The notes: generated by a model not told the origin, from the sequence alone. Positions 17,044 through 25,958 are shown, counted from the stretch's first letter. The stretch: DNA of 64,000 nucleotides from Bradyrhizobium ottawaense (GCF_900099825.1 NZ_LT629693.1:1860001-1924000), one strand, 5' to 3'. Program-made: numbers and translations.

Positions 17044-18143
17044 TCTGCGGCCTCCTGCATTGGCGGAGCTTCGTTCGCCTCGGCGAATTCCTTGCGCAGC
17101 TTGCGCAACAGGCCGAGCTCGGACTGGAAGTCGACGTAATGCGGCAGCTTGAGATGTTCGACGAAGCCGGTCGCCTGGACATTGTCGGAGTGCGACATCA
17201 CGAACTCCTCGTCCTGGGCTGGTGCTGCCACCTCCTCGCCGAGTTCGCGGGCGCGCAACGAGCGATCTACCAGCGCCATCGACATGGTCTTGCGTTCGCT
17301 CTGCCCGAAGGCCAGACCATATCCGCGCGTGAAGCACGGCGCTTCGGTGGCCGAACCCTTGAACTGGTTGACCATCTGGCATTCGGTCATCGCGATCGGA
17401 CCCAGCGGCACGGCGAAACCGGCATCCTCGGCCATGAACTCGACCGCGACCTCGCCGAAGCGGATTTCGCCCGCGAACGGATGGTTGCGGCCGTAGCCGC
17501 GCTGCGTCGAATAGCCCAGCGCCAGCAGAAACCCTTCGTCGGCGCGCGCGAGATTTTGCAGGCGCAGGTCGCGATCGGCCGGGAAATCGAGCGGCTCCCG
17601 CGTCAGGTCGCCGACGGGTTTGTCGGCATCCGCCTCGGGCGAGGTCTCGATCAGCCCGTCGCGGCCGAGAATGTCGGTCACCCGCGGCGTCGCCGCCGTC
17701 GATGCCTCGCCCGTCGCCGGCTCTTCAGGCGTGAACCCTTCCGCAAGCTGCGGATCGAGCAGACGATGGGTGTAATCGAAGGTGGGGCCGAGGATCTGCC
17801 CGCCCGGAATATCCTTGAAGGTCGAGGAGATCCGGCGACGCACCCGCATCGCGCCGGTATCGACCGGCTCGGTCGCGCCGAAGCGCGGCAGCGTGGCGCG
17901 GAAAGCGCGGACCAGGAAGATCGCCTCGATCATGTCGCCGCGCGCCTGCTTCATAGCAAGTGACGCAAGTTCGCGGTCGTACAGCGAGCCTTCGGTCATG
18001 ACGCGATCCACGCCGAGCGAGAGCTGGCCGGAGATCTGGTCCAATGACAGTTCGGGAACATCGCGGTCGCCACGCCGCTCATGCGCCAGCAGGCGATGGG
18101 CGTTTTCAATGGCGCGCTCGCCGCCTTTGACCGCTACATACAT
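17040..18143 (-). CDS. phnI: C-P lyase core subunit PhnI
   Basis: PhnI is the nucleosidase-like core subunit that, with PhnG, H and L, exchanges the base of ATP for the phosphonate. The 367-residue protein starts MYVAVKGGERAIENAHRLL, the typical PhnI N-terminus, and has ILGPTFDYTHRLLDPQLAEGF and ALGYSTQRGYGRNHPFAGE in the expected places. It ends overlapping phnJ by 4 bp. Length agrees with the family. Confidence 0.96.
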   Translation of the reverse strand: MYVAVKGGERAIENAHRLLAHERRGDRDVPELSLDQISGQLSLGVDRVMTEGSLYDRELASLAMKQARGDMIEAIFLVRAFRATLPRFGATEPVDTGAMRVRRRISSTFKDIPGGQILGPTFDYTHRLLDPQLAEGFTPEEPATGEASTAATPRVTDILGRDGLIETSPEADADKPVGDLTREPLDFPADRDLRLQNLARADEGFLLALGYSTQRGYGRNHPFAGEIRFGEVAVEFMAEDAGFAVPLGPIAMTECQMVNQFKGSATEAPCFTRGYGLAFGQSERKTMSMALVDRSLRARELGEEVAAPAQDEEFVMSHSDNVQATGFVEHLKLPHYVDFQSELGLLRKLRKEFAEANEAPPMQEAAE

Positions 18144-18155
18144 GCTCAGTCTCCC

Positions 18156-18764
18156 TCAATCGCCTTTGGCGACCAGCCGTGTCGTGCGCGGTATCGCGAC
18201 AATGGCGTCGTCATGAACCAGCACCACGTCGATGCCGCGCGGAAACAGCGCGGAATTGACGGCGAGCCGCCCGAACAGGTCATGCGGCTCGATCTCGGCC
18301 CGCAAGATTGCCGTGCCGTCGATGCCGGGGCCGCGCAATTCGAAAACCGTGCCTTGCGTCAGGCTCCCGACCTGCAGGATCAGCGTCGTGGAACGGTCCG
18401 GATATTCGTTGCTGCCGAACGCGAAGCGATCGAGCGGCGGCAGATTTGCGGGATCGCCGACCAACGCAAAGCTCGCGATCGAGGAATCCGCGATCACAGG
18501 CGCGCTGGTATGGAACTTGAGCCATTTGGAAACATCTGTGGTCGCCGACATCGCCGGATCCAGCCAGATCGGCGTGTCGTGGTCGAACAGGGTCAGCGCA
18601 ATGGCAGCGGCGCCGCGCATCATCGCGGCCGGCGTGCCGGCGCCGGACAGGATGCGCTGGACGCTGCCCGGGCGCGCCATCGCATCCATGACCGATCGGA
18701 AGGTCGATTGCGCCGACAACACCTTGTCGGCAAATCCTGCGGGCAGTTCGGCAACCGTCGTCAT
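18156..18764 (-). CDS. phnH: C-P lyase core subunit PhnH
   Basis: PhnH is a homodimeric subunit of the PhnGHIJ complex with a fold related to PLP-dependent transferases but without cofactor. The 202-residue protein has the recognisable FRSVMDAMARPGSVQRI near residue 22 and LRGPGIDGTAIL in the C-terminal half, plus FPRGIDVVLV near the end. It is flanked by phnG (3 bp gap) and phnI (12 bp gap). Confidence 0.95.
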   Translation of the reverse strand: MTTVAELPAGFADKVLSAQSTFRSVMDAMARPGSVQRILSGAGTPAAMMRGAAAIALTLFDHDTPIWLDPAMSATTDVSKWLKFHTSAPVIADSSIASFALVGDPANLPPLDRFAFGSNEYPDRSTTLILQVGSLTQGTVFELRGPGIDGTAILRAEIEPHDLFGRLAVNSALFPRGIDVVLVHDDAIVAIPRTTRLVAKGD

Positions 18765-18767
18765 GTC

Positions 18768-19241
18768 TCACCCCTCCCCGCGCACCAGCGTGTAGAAATC
18801 GACCCGCGTCGCCGCGGCCTCCGCGGCCTTGCGGTTCCGCTCCGCGATGACAGCCGCTCGCAGCGGCGCGACCACTTTGGCTTCCACGATTTCCGCGAAT
18901 TCAACCGATTGCACCATGGCGTCGCACAGCGCGATCATCTGCGCCTTCTGCCGGTCGCGGCCGAGCGTGTAGCCGAAGCCGACTTCGCCGGTCGAAAGCC
19001 GCACCGCCGCGCGCGATACCGTGGCTTCGCCAAGATTGAACGGTGCGCCATCGCCGCCGACGCGGCCGCGCACCATGACGAGGCCATTCTCGGGTTCGCG
19101 CAAATTCTCGTGCGCCGGCAAACCGATGGCCTCGAGCCGACCCGATATCTCGGCCGCATCGGCGTACGCCAGCACCGCCATGACGGCCTTGCGCCGCGCC
19201 TGGCCCACGCTCTCGCTTCCCTGACTTTCGTCGCTCGTCAT
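18768..19241 (-). CDS. phnG: C-P lyase core subunit PhnG
   Basis: PhnG is the small core subunit of C-P lyase. The 157-residue protein has RRKAVMAVLAYADAAEI at residues ~16-32, followed by VRGRVGGDGAPFNLGEAT and FGYTLGRDRQKA, all typical of PhnG. It is the first gene of the operon. Its promoter region (19242-19365) holds a PhnF-type palindrome and a candidate Pho box. With the -10 sequence predicted at 19287-19292, the leader would be ~38 nt. Confidence 0.95.
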   Translation of the reverse strand: MTSDESQGSESVGQARRKAVMAVLAYADAAEISGRLEAIGLPAHENLREPENGLVMVRGRVGGDGAPFNLGEATVSRAAVRLSTGEVGFGYTLGRDRQKAQMIALCDAMVQSVEFAEIVEAKVVAPLRAAVIAERNRKAAEAAATRVDFYTLVRGEG

Positions 19242-19259
19242 CGTATCGGCCTTGCCGGA

Positions 19260-19291
19260 ATCAAGTTGTCTATGGTACTAGACAACTTGAT
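19260..19291. promoter_or_regulatory. PhnF-type operator palindrome between phnG and phnF
   Basis: A perfect inverted repeat with 13-bp arms (ATCAAGTTGTCTA at 19260-19272 and its complement at 19279-19291) around TGGTAC. It sits between divergent phnG and phnF. Its TCTA..TAGA core resembles GntR/HutC-subfamily sites. It covers a -10-like TATCAA on the phnG strand, so a bound repressor would block phnG transcription. Confidence 0.75.
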
Positions 19292-19302
19292 AACGAAACG
19301 CC

Positions 19303-19320
19303 ATGAAAGTTTCGTGACAA
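19303..19320 (-). promoter_or_regulatory. Candidate Pho box for phnG operon
   Basis: On the minus strand TTGTCAC-GAAA-CTTTCAT matches the PhoB direct repeat at 5/7 and 6/7 positions with the correct 4-nt spacer. A -10-like TATCAA (19287-19292) follows exactly 10 nt later, the spacing seen at PhoB-activated promoters. This -10 lies inside the PhnF palindrome. Confidence 0.6.
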
Positions 19321-19365
19321 TGAGGTGATTTTTCCCGATGGCTGATTTCGCGCCATGAGCACGAC

Positions 19366-20094
19366 ATGAGCATGCAGGACTCCGCCTCCGGCGTGGCCCT
19401 GTGGCGGCAGGTCGCCGACGGCATCGAGCGCGGCATCGCCGACGGCCGCTTTGCCGCGGGCGAAAAGCTGCCGGGCGAGATGGAGATCGCCGAAACCTAC
19501 CGGGTCAACCGCCACACCGTGCGCCGCGCGCTCGCGACGCTCGCCGAACGCGGGCTGGTGCGGGCCGAACGTGGCAGCGGTACTTATGTCGAGGCGCAAC
19601 GCCTCGCTTATCCGCTACGCTCACGGACGCGGTTTTCCGAAATCGTCGGCGCCGGCGGACAGGAACCGCGCGGCCAATTGATCGACGCCTCCGAAGACGT
19701 CGCGACCCGGGAACTCGCGCGCGAACTGGGCTTGAAGACCGGCGCACCGCTGATCCGGATCGAATCGGTTCGATCCGCCGACCGCACGCCGATCTGCGTC
19801 AGCACCACCTGGCTTTCCGCCGAACGTTTCCCCGACGCCGGAAAAGTCTTCGCCAACCTGCGCTCGATGACCAAGCTGCTGGCGCATTATGGCGTCGGTG
19901 ACTTCAGCCGCGCATCGACCAGGATCACCGCGGCCATCGCTGATGCGACCGACGCCGCACGGCTGGACCTGGCGCTCGGGCGTCCGGTGCTCGTGGTCGA
20001 CAGCACCGACGTCGATACCGGCGGCAAGCCGCTGGTGACCAAGCGCTCGCGCTTCGCCGCCGAGCGGGTCGAGTTTTTGGTGGAGAATAGTTAG
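19366..20094 (+). CDS. phnF: Phosphonate metabolism transcriptional regulator PhnF (GntR/HutC family)
   Basis: A 242-residue GntR-family regulator. The N-terminal winged helix covers residues ~10-75 (LWRQVADGIERGIADGRFAAG, EIAETYRVNRHTVRRAL) and is followed by a UTRA effector-binding domain (about 95-235) that senses a small ligand. It is transcribed away from phnG and is the expected repressor of the palindrome at 19260-19291, so it probably also controls itself. The HutC-type architecture and position identify it as PhnF. It converges on phnE, with a palindromic repeat between them. Confidence 0.94.
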   Translation: MSMQDSASGVALWRQVADGIERGIADGRFAAGEKLPGEMEIAETYRVNRHTVRRALATLAERGLVRAERGSGTYVEAQRLAYPLRSRTRFSEIVGAGGQEPRGQLIDASEDVATRELARELGLKTGAPLIRIESVRSADRTPICVSTTWLSAERFPDAGKVFANLRSMTKLLAHYGVGDFSRASTRITAAIADATDAARLDLALGRPVLVVDSTDVDTGGKPLVTKRSRFAAERVEFLVENS

Positions 20095-20108
20095 ATCGTT
20101 TTCGAATT

Positions 20109-20200
20109 CGTAGGGTGGGCAAAGCGAAGCGTGCCCACCATTCAGGTACCTTTTGGGATGATGGTGGGCACGGCGCTCGCGCGCCTTTGCCCACCCTACG
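20109..20200. repeat. Paired palindromic repeat (GTGGGC family), copy B
   Basis: A 92-bp intergenic inverted repeat begins CGTAGGGTGGGCAAAG and ends CTTTGCCCACCCTACG. It lies between the convergent phnF and phnE genes, where it could end transcription from both sides. It is close to the copy at 54778-54862. Confidence 0.85.
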
Positions 20201-20206
20201 GCCTGA

Positions 20207-21055
20207 TCAAGCCACCGCGCGCCGGCCGATGATGGCAAAGCGCAGTTTGGTTGAAATCCAGTCGATCGCGGCCACCGCGATCAAAATCATCAGGATCAGG
20301 AACGAGACCTTCTGCCATTCCAGCACGCGGATCTGCTCGGCCAGTTGCAGGCCGATGCCGCCGGCGCCGACGATGCCGATGATGGTGGCCGAGCGGGTGT
20401 TCGACTCGATGAAATACAGCACCTGCCCCGCGATCACGGGCAGCACCTGCGGCATCAGGCCGAAGCGTATCTCGTGCAGCGCGTTGCCGCCGGAGGCCCT
20501 GATGCCCTCGACCTGCTTTTTGTCCGCAGCCTCGATGGCTTCCGAGAACAATTTTCCGAACGCGCCGAAATCCGACACCGCAATCGCCAGCACGCCGGCG
20601 AACGGACCGAGACCGACGACGTTGATCCAGACCAGCGCCCAGATCAGCGTGTCGACGCCGCGGATCGAATCCAGAAACCGGCGTACCGGAAAGCGGATGA
20701 AACTGGAGGGAACGATGTTGCGCGCCGCCAGCAGGCTGACCGGCAATGCCATGATGGCGGCGAGCGTGGTTCCGAGCAGCGCGATCGACAGGGTTTCGCC
20801 CAACGCGGAAAGATAGAGCGGCAGCGACGATCCGGGATCGGGCGGGATCATCATCAGCGTGATCCAGCCGAGCTGATGCATTCCGTTGAACAGTTTCGAC
20901 GGCGAGAAATCCAGATCGACCAGACCGAAAACGAAAATGGCGAAGGCGCCAACGATCATCGCCGGCATGGCAAGGCGCGCCGACGCCGGTCGTTCGAAAA
21001 TGTCGGGATATTTCGCCCGCAACTGTTCCCGGTCCGGCTTCGGCAACTGGCTCAT
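20207..21055 (-). CDS. phnE: Phosphonate ABC transporter permease PhnE (second copy)
   Basis: A 282-residue inner-membrane permease of the PhnE family, pairing with its paralog to form the channel of the phosphonate importer. About six membrane spans are visible, and the cytoplasmic EAA-type loop reads VEGIRASGGNALHEIRFGLMPQVLPV. The start at 21055 overlaps the upstream phnE by 4 bp (ATGA). The longer open frame to 21682 is a shadow. Heterodimeric PhnE pairs are common in rhizobia. Confidence 0.95.
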   Translation of the reverse strand: MSQLPKPDREQLRAKYPDIFERPASARLAMPAMIVGAFAIFVFGLVDLDFSPSKLFNGMHQLGWITLMMIPPDPGSSLPLYLSALGETLSIALLGTTLAAIMALPVSLLAARNIVPSSFIRFPVRRFLDSIRGVDTLIWALVWINVVGLGPFAGVLAIAVSDFGAFGKLFSEAIEAADKKQVEGIRASGGNALHEIRFGLMPQVLPVIAGQVLYFIESNTRSATIIGIVGAGGIGLQLAEQIRVLEWQKVSFLILMILIAVAAIDWISTKLRFAIIGRRAVA

Positions 21056-21936
21056 GACCTGATGTCCTTGCCGAACAGCCGGCCGCGCATCCACCCGGTG
21101 CCGATGTCGATGATGAAGACCGTGGCGATGATGGTCACCAGGATCGCGCTGACGTCGGAATAGTAAAATTTCCGGATCGCGACCACCAGTTCCTGCCCGA
21201 TGCCGCCGGCGCCGACGAAACCCATCACCGATGCCTCGCGGACGTTGATCTCGAAGCGCAGCAGCGCATAGCTGGCGTAGCCCGCCGACACCTGCGGTAG
21301 CACGGCAAAGCGCATGCAGGACAGCCAGCTCGCGCCGGTCGAGCGCACGCCTTCGACCGGTTTCATGTCGGCGTTTTCGACGATCTCGGAGAACAGCTTC
21401 CCAAGCGCACCGGTCGAGTGGATCGCAATCGCCAGCACGCCGGCCATCGGGCCGAGGCCGAAGGCGATGACGAAGATCAATGCGAACACGATGCCGGGAA
21501 CGGTGCGGGCGAATTCCAAGAGACGCCGCACGGTAAAGCGCAGCCACGGACCCGGCGAGGTGTTTTGCGCGGCGAAGAAGTTCAGCGCAAACGCCAGCAC
21601 CGCACCCATCAGGGTGCCTACATAGCTGATCAGGATGGTTTCGCCGAGCAGCCAGAGCCATTTGCGCCAGCCCCAGAACCACTCACCGACGTTGGTCCAG
21701 ACCCGGGTGCCGTCTTCCAGCGTGAAGATGCGGTCGAAATAGCTGAGAAAGTTTCCGAAGAACTTGAAGAACGTGCGCAGATTGACTTCGGCGCCGATGG
21801 CCGCGACGATCAGCGCTGCGAAAAATACCGCCGCCGCCAACGTCACCCGCAGCCGCTTGCGCGACACCGCCGCGCGATAGGCGTCGTTGAGGGCGGCCAG
21901 TTGTGGCTCTGGAAGAATGGATACGGCGGAGGTCAT
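21052..21936 (-). CDS. phnE: Phosphonate ABC transporter permease PhnE (first copy)
   Basis: This 294-residue permease has a cytoplasmic N-terminus, about six membrane spans, and an EAA loop (VEGVRSTGASWLSCMRFAVLPQVSAG). It works with the second PhnE, PhnC and PhnD to import phosphonates. It lies 83 bp after phnD, and a strong terminator-like hairpin sits in that gap, so expression relative to phnD is probably reduced. Confidence 0.95.
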   Translation of the reverse strand: MTSAVSILPEPQLAALNDAYRAAVSRKRLRVTLAAAVFFAALIVAAIGAEVNLRTFFKFFGNFLSYFDRIFTLEDGTRVWTNVGEWFWGWRKWLWLLGETILISYVGTLMGAVLAFALNFFAAQNTSPGPWLRFTVRRLLEFARTVPGIVFALIFVIAFGLGPMAGVLAIAIHSTGALGKLFSEIVENADMKPVEGVRSTGASWLSCMRFAVLPQVSAGYASYALLRFEINVREASVMGFVGAGGIGQELVVAIRKFYYSDVSAILVTIIATVFIIDIGTGWMRGRLFGKDIRS

Positions 21937-21969
21937 CGAGGTTAGCTATTCCGGTTGGAAATCAGGACG

Positions 21970-22000
21970 GAAAAAGGCCGGGTCGCTATGACCCGGCCTG
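21970..22000 (-). terminator. Hairpin terminator/attenuator between phnD and phnE
   Basis: On the minus strand a perfect 10-bp stem (AGGCCGGGTC/GACCCGGCCT, 21975-21999) with a 5-nt loop is followed by TTTTT, 20 nt after the phnD stop. It has the form of a Rho-independent terminator inside the operon, likely letting only part of transcription reach phnE. Confidence 0.75.
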
Positions 22001-22019
22001 TACTCGCTCCGCCAATCGA

Positions 22020-22952
22020 TCAGGACGCCTTCTTGCGAAGGTTGTCCACGAACTTGATCAACTCGATGGTCTTGTCGTAGTCGGCGTTGCCAATCGGCGC
22101 CCACGGCAGGTTCTTGCCATCGGAGAGCTTTTTGAATGCTTCCTTGTCCTTCTCGGGGGCATCAAGGAACGCCTTCTTGATCGCGGCCTTCATATCGTCG
22201 GGCAAATCGCTGAGATAGGCGTAGGGCGAGTTGATGATGAGGTCGGACTTCACGATGACGCGGAAGTCTTCCTTCTTCAACGGCGTGCCGTCGCTCGACT
22301 TCACCATGTTCTTGGCGAGCATGCGCGTCAGGTTCGAATCGTCCTCCGCATTCCACCAGTTGGCGGCGACGTCCACGGTACCCTGCGCCAGAGCCAGCAC
22401 GGCATTCTCATGGCTGCCGGTGAAGATCACCTTGGAGAAGTAGGTATCGGGGTCGACACCCAATTGGTTCATCTTGAAGCGCGGCATGTTGTTGCCGGAG
22501 GTGGAGTTCGGGTCGACCAGACCGAGATTCTTTCCCTTCAGGTCTTCCAGCTTCTGGTATGGGCTCTTCGCCAGCACATAGAACACCGAATAATAGCCCT
22601 TGGAACCGTCGGCGTTGACGTCGATCACGAAGGCGTCGGTCTTTACACCGGTGACGCGGGCGCGCGCGAACGACGCCGGACCGTAGTAACCGATCTGGAT
22701 GTTGCCGGCGCGCTGTCCCTCGATCACCGCGGCGTAGTCATTGGCGACTCGCAGGTTGACCTTGATGCCGAGCTCTTTCGACAGATAGTTCACGAACGGC
22801 GTGAACCGCTCGGTAACGCCCGAACCGTTCTCCGCCGGAATCACCGCGAAGGTGATTTCCGGATATTTCGTCTTCCAATCCTCGGCGGATGCGCCGGAAG
22901 CGGAGAACGCCAGCGCGGCGGCGCCGGCCAGAACGATGCGACGATTGATCAT
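22020..22952 (-). CDS. phnD: Phosphonate ABC transporter substrate-binding protein PhnD
   Basis: A 310-residue periplasmic binding protein. The signal peptide (MINRRIVLAGAAALAFSASG, cleavage likely after ASA near residue 23) precedes the PhnD domain. Characteristic segments are FTPFVNYLSKELGIKVNL, YYGPASFARARV and LVDPNSTSGNNMPRF; the last is the phosphonate-binding loop. It captures phosphonates for PhnCEE. It is followed by an in-operon terminator, as often seen where the binding protein is needed in excess. Confidence 0.95.
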   Translation of the reverse strand: MINRRIVLAGAAALAFSASGASAEDWKTKYPEITFAVIPAENGSGVTERFTPFVNYLSKELGIKVNLRVANDYAAVIEGQRAGNIQIGYYGPASFARARVTGVKTDAFVIDVNADGSKGYYSVFYVLAKSPYQKLEDLKGKNLGLVDPNSTSGNNMPRFKMNQLGVDPDTYFSKVIFTGSHENAVLALAQGTVDVAANWWNAEDDSNLTRMLAKNMVKSSDGTPLKKEDFRVIVKSDLIINSPYAYLSDLPDDMKAAIKKAFLDAPEKDKEAFKKLSDGKNLPWAPIGNADYDKTIELIKFVDNLRKKAS

Positions 22953-23026
22953 GATATGCCCTCTTGTTGTGGATACGCCTATCGGCCGGTGCAGGTCTGC
23001 AACGACCGCCTGTACAGAAAGGAAAC

Positions 23027-23842
23027 TCAGGCCGCGGCGGCGGTGCCGAGCGCGGGAACGCCTGAAACTACGGGAGCCTCGACCGGCGCACCGCCCATGA
23101 CGTCATTGGCCTCGAGATCGTAGAGTTCGCGCGCGATCAGGTCGGTCAGAACAGCCGGCGCGCCGTCGAACACCACCCGGCCCGCGGACATGCCGATCAG
23201 GCGATCGCAGTAGTTTCGCGCCAGATCGAGCGAGTGCAGGTTGCAGATCACGGTGATGCCGAAATGCTTGTTGATGCGCAGCAGCGCATCCATCACGATC
23301 CGCGTATTGCGGGGATCAAGCGAGGCGATCGGCTCGTCGGCGAGAATGATGTCGGGCTCCTGCACCAGCGCGCGCGCGATCGCGACCCGCTGCTGCTGGC
23401 CGCCGGAGAGCTGGTCGGCGCGCTGCGCCGCGAGCGAGGCCATGTCGAATTGCTCCAGCGCCGACATTGCCAGCGCCCTGTCCTGTTCCGGCCAAGTTTG
23501 CGTCAGCGAACGCCAGGACGGGATGTCGGCAAGCCGCCCCATCAATACGTTGGTGAGTACATCGAGCCTGCCGACCAGATTGAACTGCTGAAAGATCATC
23601 GCCGAGCGCGCGCGCCACTGCCGCAGCTTCTTGCCCCGCAGCGCGGTCACGTCGACGCCTTCGAACAGGATGCGGCCTTCGGAAGGCTCGGCAAGACGAT
23701 TGATCATCCGCAGCAGCGTCGACTTGCCGGCGCCGGAACGGCCGATCACGCCGACGAAGCTGCCGGGTGCGATTGAAAACGACGCATTATCCACCGCGGC
23801 TTTTGTGCCGAAACGGCACGTCAAACCTTCAACCACCAGCAT
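23027..23842 (-). CDS. phnC: Phosphonate ABC transporter ATP-binding protein PhnC
   Basis: A 271-residue ABC ATPase that drives phosphonate import. It has Walker [12 protein letters not shown] (residues ~36-46), signature [14 protein letters not shown] and Walker [13 protein letters not shown], plus the switch His region (CNLHSLDLA). The last ~25 residues form an alanine/valine-rich tail beyond the core domain. It is the first gene of phnCDEE. A weak Pho box lies 75-92 bp upstream. Confidence 0.95.
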   Translation of the reverse strand: MLVVEGLTCRFGTKAAVDNASFSIAPGSFVGVIGRSGAGKSTLLRMINRLAEPSEGRILFEGVDVTALRGKKLRQWRARSAMIFQQFNLVGRLDVLTNVLMGRLADIPSWRSLTQTWPEQDRALAMSALEQFDMASLAAQRADQLSGGQQQRVAIARALVQEPDIILADEPIASLDPRNTRIVMDALLRINKHFGITVICNLHSLDLARNYCDRLIGMSAGRVVFDGAPAVLTDLIARELYDLEANDVMGGAPVEAPVVSGVPALGTAAAA

Positions 23843-23916
23843 GCAGGACTCCAGACGCCAAGGCTCAGATACGAAGGCTCAGATGCCAAGTCGTGAACCA
23901 TCGCTATCGGCTGGAT

Positions 23917-23934
23917 ATTTCAGTTGTGTGACAT
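23917..23934 (-). promoter_or_regulatory. Weak Pho box upstream of phnC
   Basis: On the minus strand ATGTCAC-ACAA-CTGAAAT matches the PhoB repeat at 5/7 and 5/7 positions with a 4-nt spacer. It lies 75 bp before the phnC start. The match alone is weak; the location next to phnC raises its value. Confidence 0.35.
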
Positions 23935-23972
23935 CGGCGCTGCGCTGCGACGATCGTCCACACCCGAGAAGT

Positions 23973-24001
23973 CAGTCATGCAATCGTCATGACGTTGTCA
24001 T
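23973..24001 (+). promoter_or_regulatory. Triple Pho box upstream of the phn accessory operon
   Basis: Three heptamers, CAGTCAT, TCGTCAT and TTGTCAT, each separated by 4 nt (GCAA, GACG), give three GTCAT cores in exact 11-nt phase. This is the arrangement bound by PhoB dimers. It points toward the accessory operon that starts at 24083, 82 bp downstream. Confidence 0.65.
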
Positions 24002-24017
24002 GAAGTGTCTTGATGAC

Positions 24018-24063
24018 GTGCGCACTACCCGCACCTCTGAGGTGCGCACTACCCGCACCTCGG
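24018..24063. repeat. Short tandem direct repeat
   Basis: GTGCGCACTACCCGCACCTC occurs twice in tandem, separated by a few bases (starting near 24018 and 24042), in the leader before the acetyltransferase gene. Each copy can also fold on itself through GGTGCG/CGCACC. It may be replication slippage or a leader hairpin pair. Confidence 0.7.
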
Positions 24064-24082
24064 ACTGCCGAAGGGAATGCAG

Positions 24083-24751
24083 ATGGCCGGCAAGACGCTT
24101 TCCACCGAACCGACAATCGATCCCACGGCGTCGGTACGCGAAAGCAAGCTCGGCGCCTATACCGAGGTCGGCGCGCGGACCATCCTGCTCGAAGTCGCGA
24201 TGGACGACTATTCCTATGTCGTCAACGACGCCCAGATCACCTACACCACGATCGGAAAGTTCTGCTCGATCGCGGCGATGACGCGGATCAACCCGGGTAA
24301 TCACCCGATGCACCGCGCCACGCAGGCGCACTTCACCTATCGCGCCAGCGCCTATTTTCCCGGCGAGCCTGACGACGCCGCGTTCTTTGCATGGCGGCGC
24401 GAGCACCACGTTCACATCGGCCACGACGTCTGGATCGGGCATGGCGCGGTGATCCTGCCGGGCCGCAGCATCGGGACCGGCGCCGTGGTCGCCGCCGGTG
24501 CGATCGTGACCAAGGACGTCCCGGCCTACAGCATTGTCGGCGGCAATCCGGCACGCGTCATCAAGCGGCGGTTTCCGGAACGGGTCGCCGACCGGCTGGC
24601 GGCACTCGCGTGGTGGCAATGGGACCATGAGACGCTGCGTCGAGCCCTGCCCGACTTCCGCAAGCTCGACATCGAAGGCTTTCTCGAAAAATACGAGGCG
24701 GAAGCCGTTACCGCCCGTGGACCCCTCAGACATCAAGGCGCCGCATCGTGA
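24083..24751 (+). CDS. Hexapeptide-repeat acetyltransferase, phosphonate-associated
   Basis: A 222-residue left-handed beta-helix transferase of the xenobiotic acetyltransferase type found in phosphonate operons. Hexapeptide repeats are seen at the N-terminus ([20 protein letters not shown]) and in [17 protein letters not shown], followed by [20 protein letters not shown]. Members acetylate amino groups; an aminophosphonate such as aminomethylphosphonate is a reasonable substrate, by analogy with PhnO, which is unrelated in fold. I prefer the ATG at 24083 because AAGGG is better spaced from it than from the ATG at 24077. Its stop overlaps the GTG of the second phnM. Confidence 0.88.
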   Translation: MAGKTLSTEPTIDPTASVRESKLGAYTEVGARTILLEVAMDDYSYVVNDAQITYTTIGKFCSIAAMTRINPGNHPMHRATQAHFTYRASAYFPGEPDDAAFFAWRREHHVHIGHDVWIGHGAVILPGRSIGTGAVVAAGAIVTKDVPAYSIVGGNPARVIKRRFPERVADRLAALAWWQWDHETLRRALPDFRKLDIEGFLEKYEAEAVTARGPLRHQGAAS

Positions 24752-25938
24752 CCGACATGTTGATTGAAGGCGGCCGGGTCTTGCTCGGCCAGGAAATTGT
24801 TGAAACCACGCTCCGGCTAGCAGGCCGCGAGATCGTTTCGGTTGGTTCAGATCACAGCCGCGGCTCGTCCGGCATCGATGCCGATGGTCTGCTGGTGCTG
24901 CCCGGAATCGTCGACCTCCATGGCGACGCCTTCGAGCGACAGATGATGCCCCGCCCCGGCGTCGACTTCCCCATCGACGTGGCGCTTGTCGACAGCGACC
25001 GCCAGGCGATCAGCAACGGCATCACCACCGTCTTTCACGCCACCACTTGGTCGTGGGAACCCGGCCTGCGCAGCGCTGACAACGCCGGGCGCCTGCTGGA
25101 AGCGATCGAGGCGATGCGGCCGCAACTTGCCGCCGACACCCGCTTCCATCTGCGCCACGAGACCTACAATCTCGATGCCGAGACCGAGATCATGGAATGG
25201 CTGGCCGAAGGGCGCGTCGACCTGTTCGCCTTCAACGACCATATGGATTCGACCGTCGCCAGCCTTGCCAAGCCGCAGAAGCGCAGCCGCATGATGGAAC
25301 GCACCGGTCTTTCGGGCGAAGCCTTCGATTGCCTGGTGGAACGCGTGGTCGCCCGCGCCCATGACGTACCGGCCTCGATCGCCCGGCTGGCGCAGGCCGC
25401 GCGCGACGCCAATGTGCGGATGCTGTCACATGACGACGACAGCCCGGAGATGCGCAGGGCATTCCGGTCGCACGGCGTCGGCATCGCCGAATTTCCGGTT
25501 AACGAGGAAACCGCGCGCGAAGCGGCGAGTGCCGGCGACTTCATCGTATTCGGAGCTCCCAATGTCGTGCGCGGCGGCAGCCATACCGGCTGGACCAGGG
25601 CTTCCGACATGATCGCCAAGGGACTATGTTCGGTGCTGGCCTCCGACTATTACTATCCGGCGCCATTGCTGGCGGCATTTCGCCTCGCCGCCGATGGCGT
25701 GCTGCCTTTGGCCGAGGCCTGGCAATTGATCTCGTCCGCGCCGGCGCAAGCCGTCGGCCTGACCGATCGCGGCACGCTCGCCGCGGCGCAGCGCGCCGAC
25801 ATCCTGCTGGTCGACAACACGCTGCCGCTGCGGCCGCGAATCGTCGCGGTGATATCAGCCGGACGTCTGGTGCATCTGACCGAGGCCAACCGCCTCGCGC
25901 ATGCGCCCGTCGCACGCAAGGCAGTTGCGGCCGCGTGA
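24748..25938 (+). CDS. phnM: PhnM-family amidohydrolase (second paralog)
   Basis: A 396-residue alpha-D-ribose 1-methylphosphonate 5-triphosphate diphosphatase family member. It begins with GTG overlapping the preceding stop by 4 bp. It has [19 protein letters not shown] (metal motif HGD where the operon PhnM has HTD), [27 protein letters not shown] and the closing [17 protein letters not shown]. It is clearly distinct from the PhnM at 13491-14642. It may have a different substrate preference or be a backup under separate Pho control. It is followed by the DUF1045 phosphoesterase. Confidence 0.93.
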   Translation: MTDMLIEGGRVLLGQEIVETTLRLAGREIVSVGSDHSRGSSGIDADGLLVLPGIVDLHGDAFERQMMPRPGVDFPIDVALVDSDRQAISNGITTVFHATTWSWEPGLRSADNAGRLLEAIEAMRPQLAADTRFHLRHETYNLDAETEIMEWLAEGRVDLFAFNDHMDSTVASLAKPQKRSRMMERTGLSGEAFDCLVERVVARAHDVPASIARLAQAARDANVRMLSHDDDSPEMRRAFRSHGVGIAEFPVNEETAREAASAGDFIVFGAPNVVRGGSHTGWTRASDMIAKGLCSVLASDYYYPAPLLAAFRLAADGVLPLAEAWQLISSAPAQAVGLTDRGTLAAAQRADILLVDNTLPLRPRIVAVISAGRLVHLTEANRLAHAPVARKAVAAA

Positions 25939-25958
25939 CGCGGCTCTATTCTGGCACG

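Noticed and set aside
16406..17382. Upstream extensions of phnK (to 16406) and phnJ (to 17382)
   Set aside because: They overlap phnJ and phnI coding sequence. The internal ATGs at 16166 and 17043 give family-standard lengths and short coupling overlaps.
24018..24063. A possible minimal CRISPR-like repeat
   Set aside because: Only two tandem copies with no spacer of constant length; no CRISPR array or cas gene is in the window.
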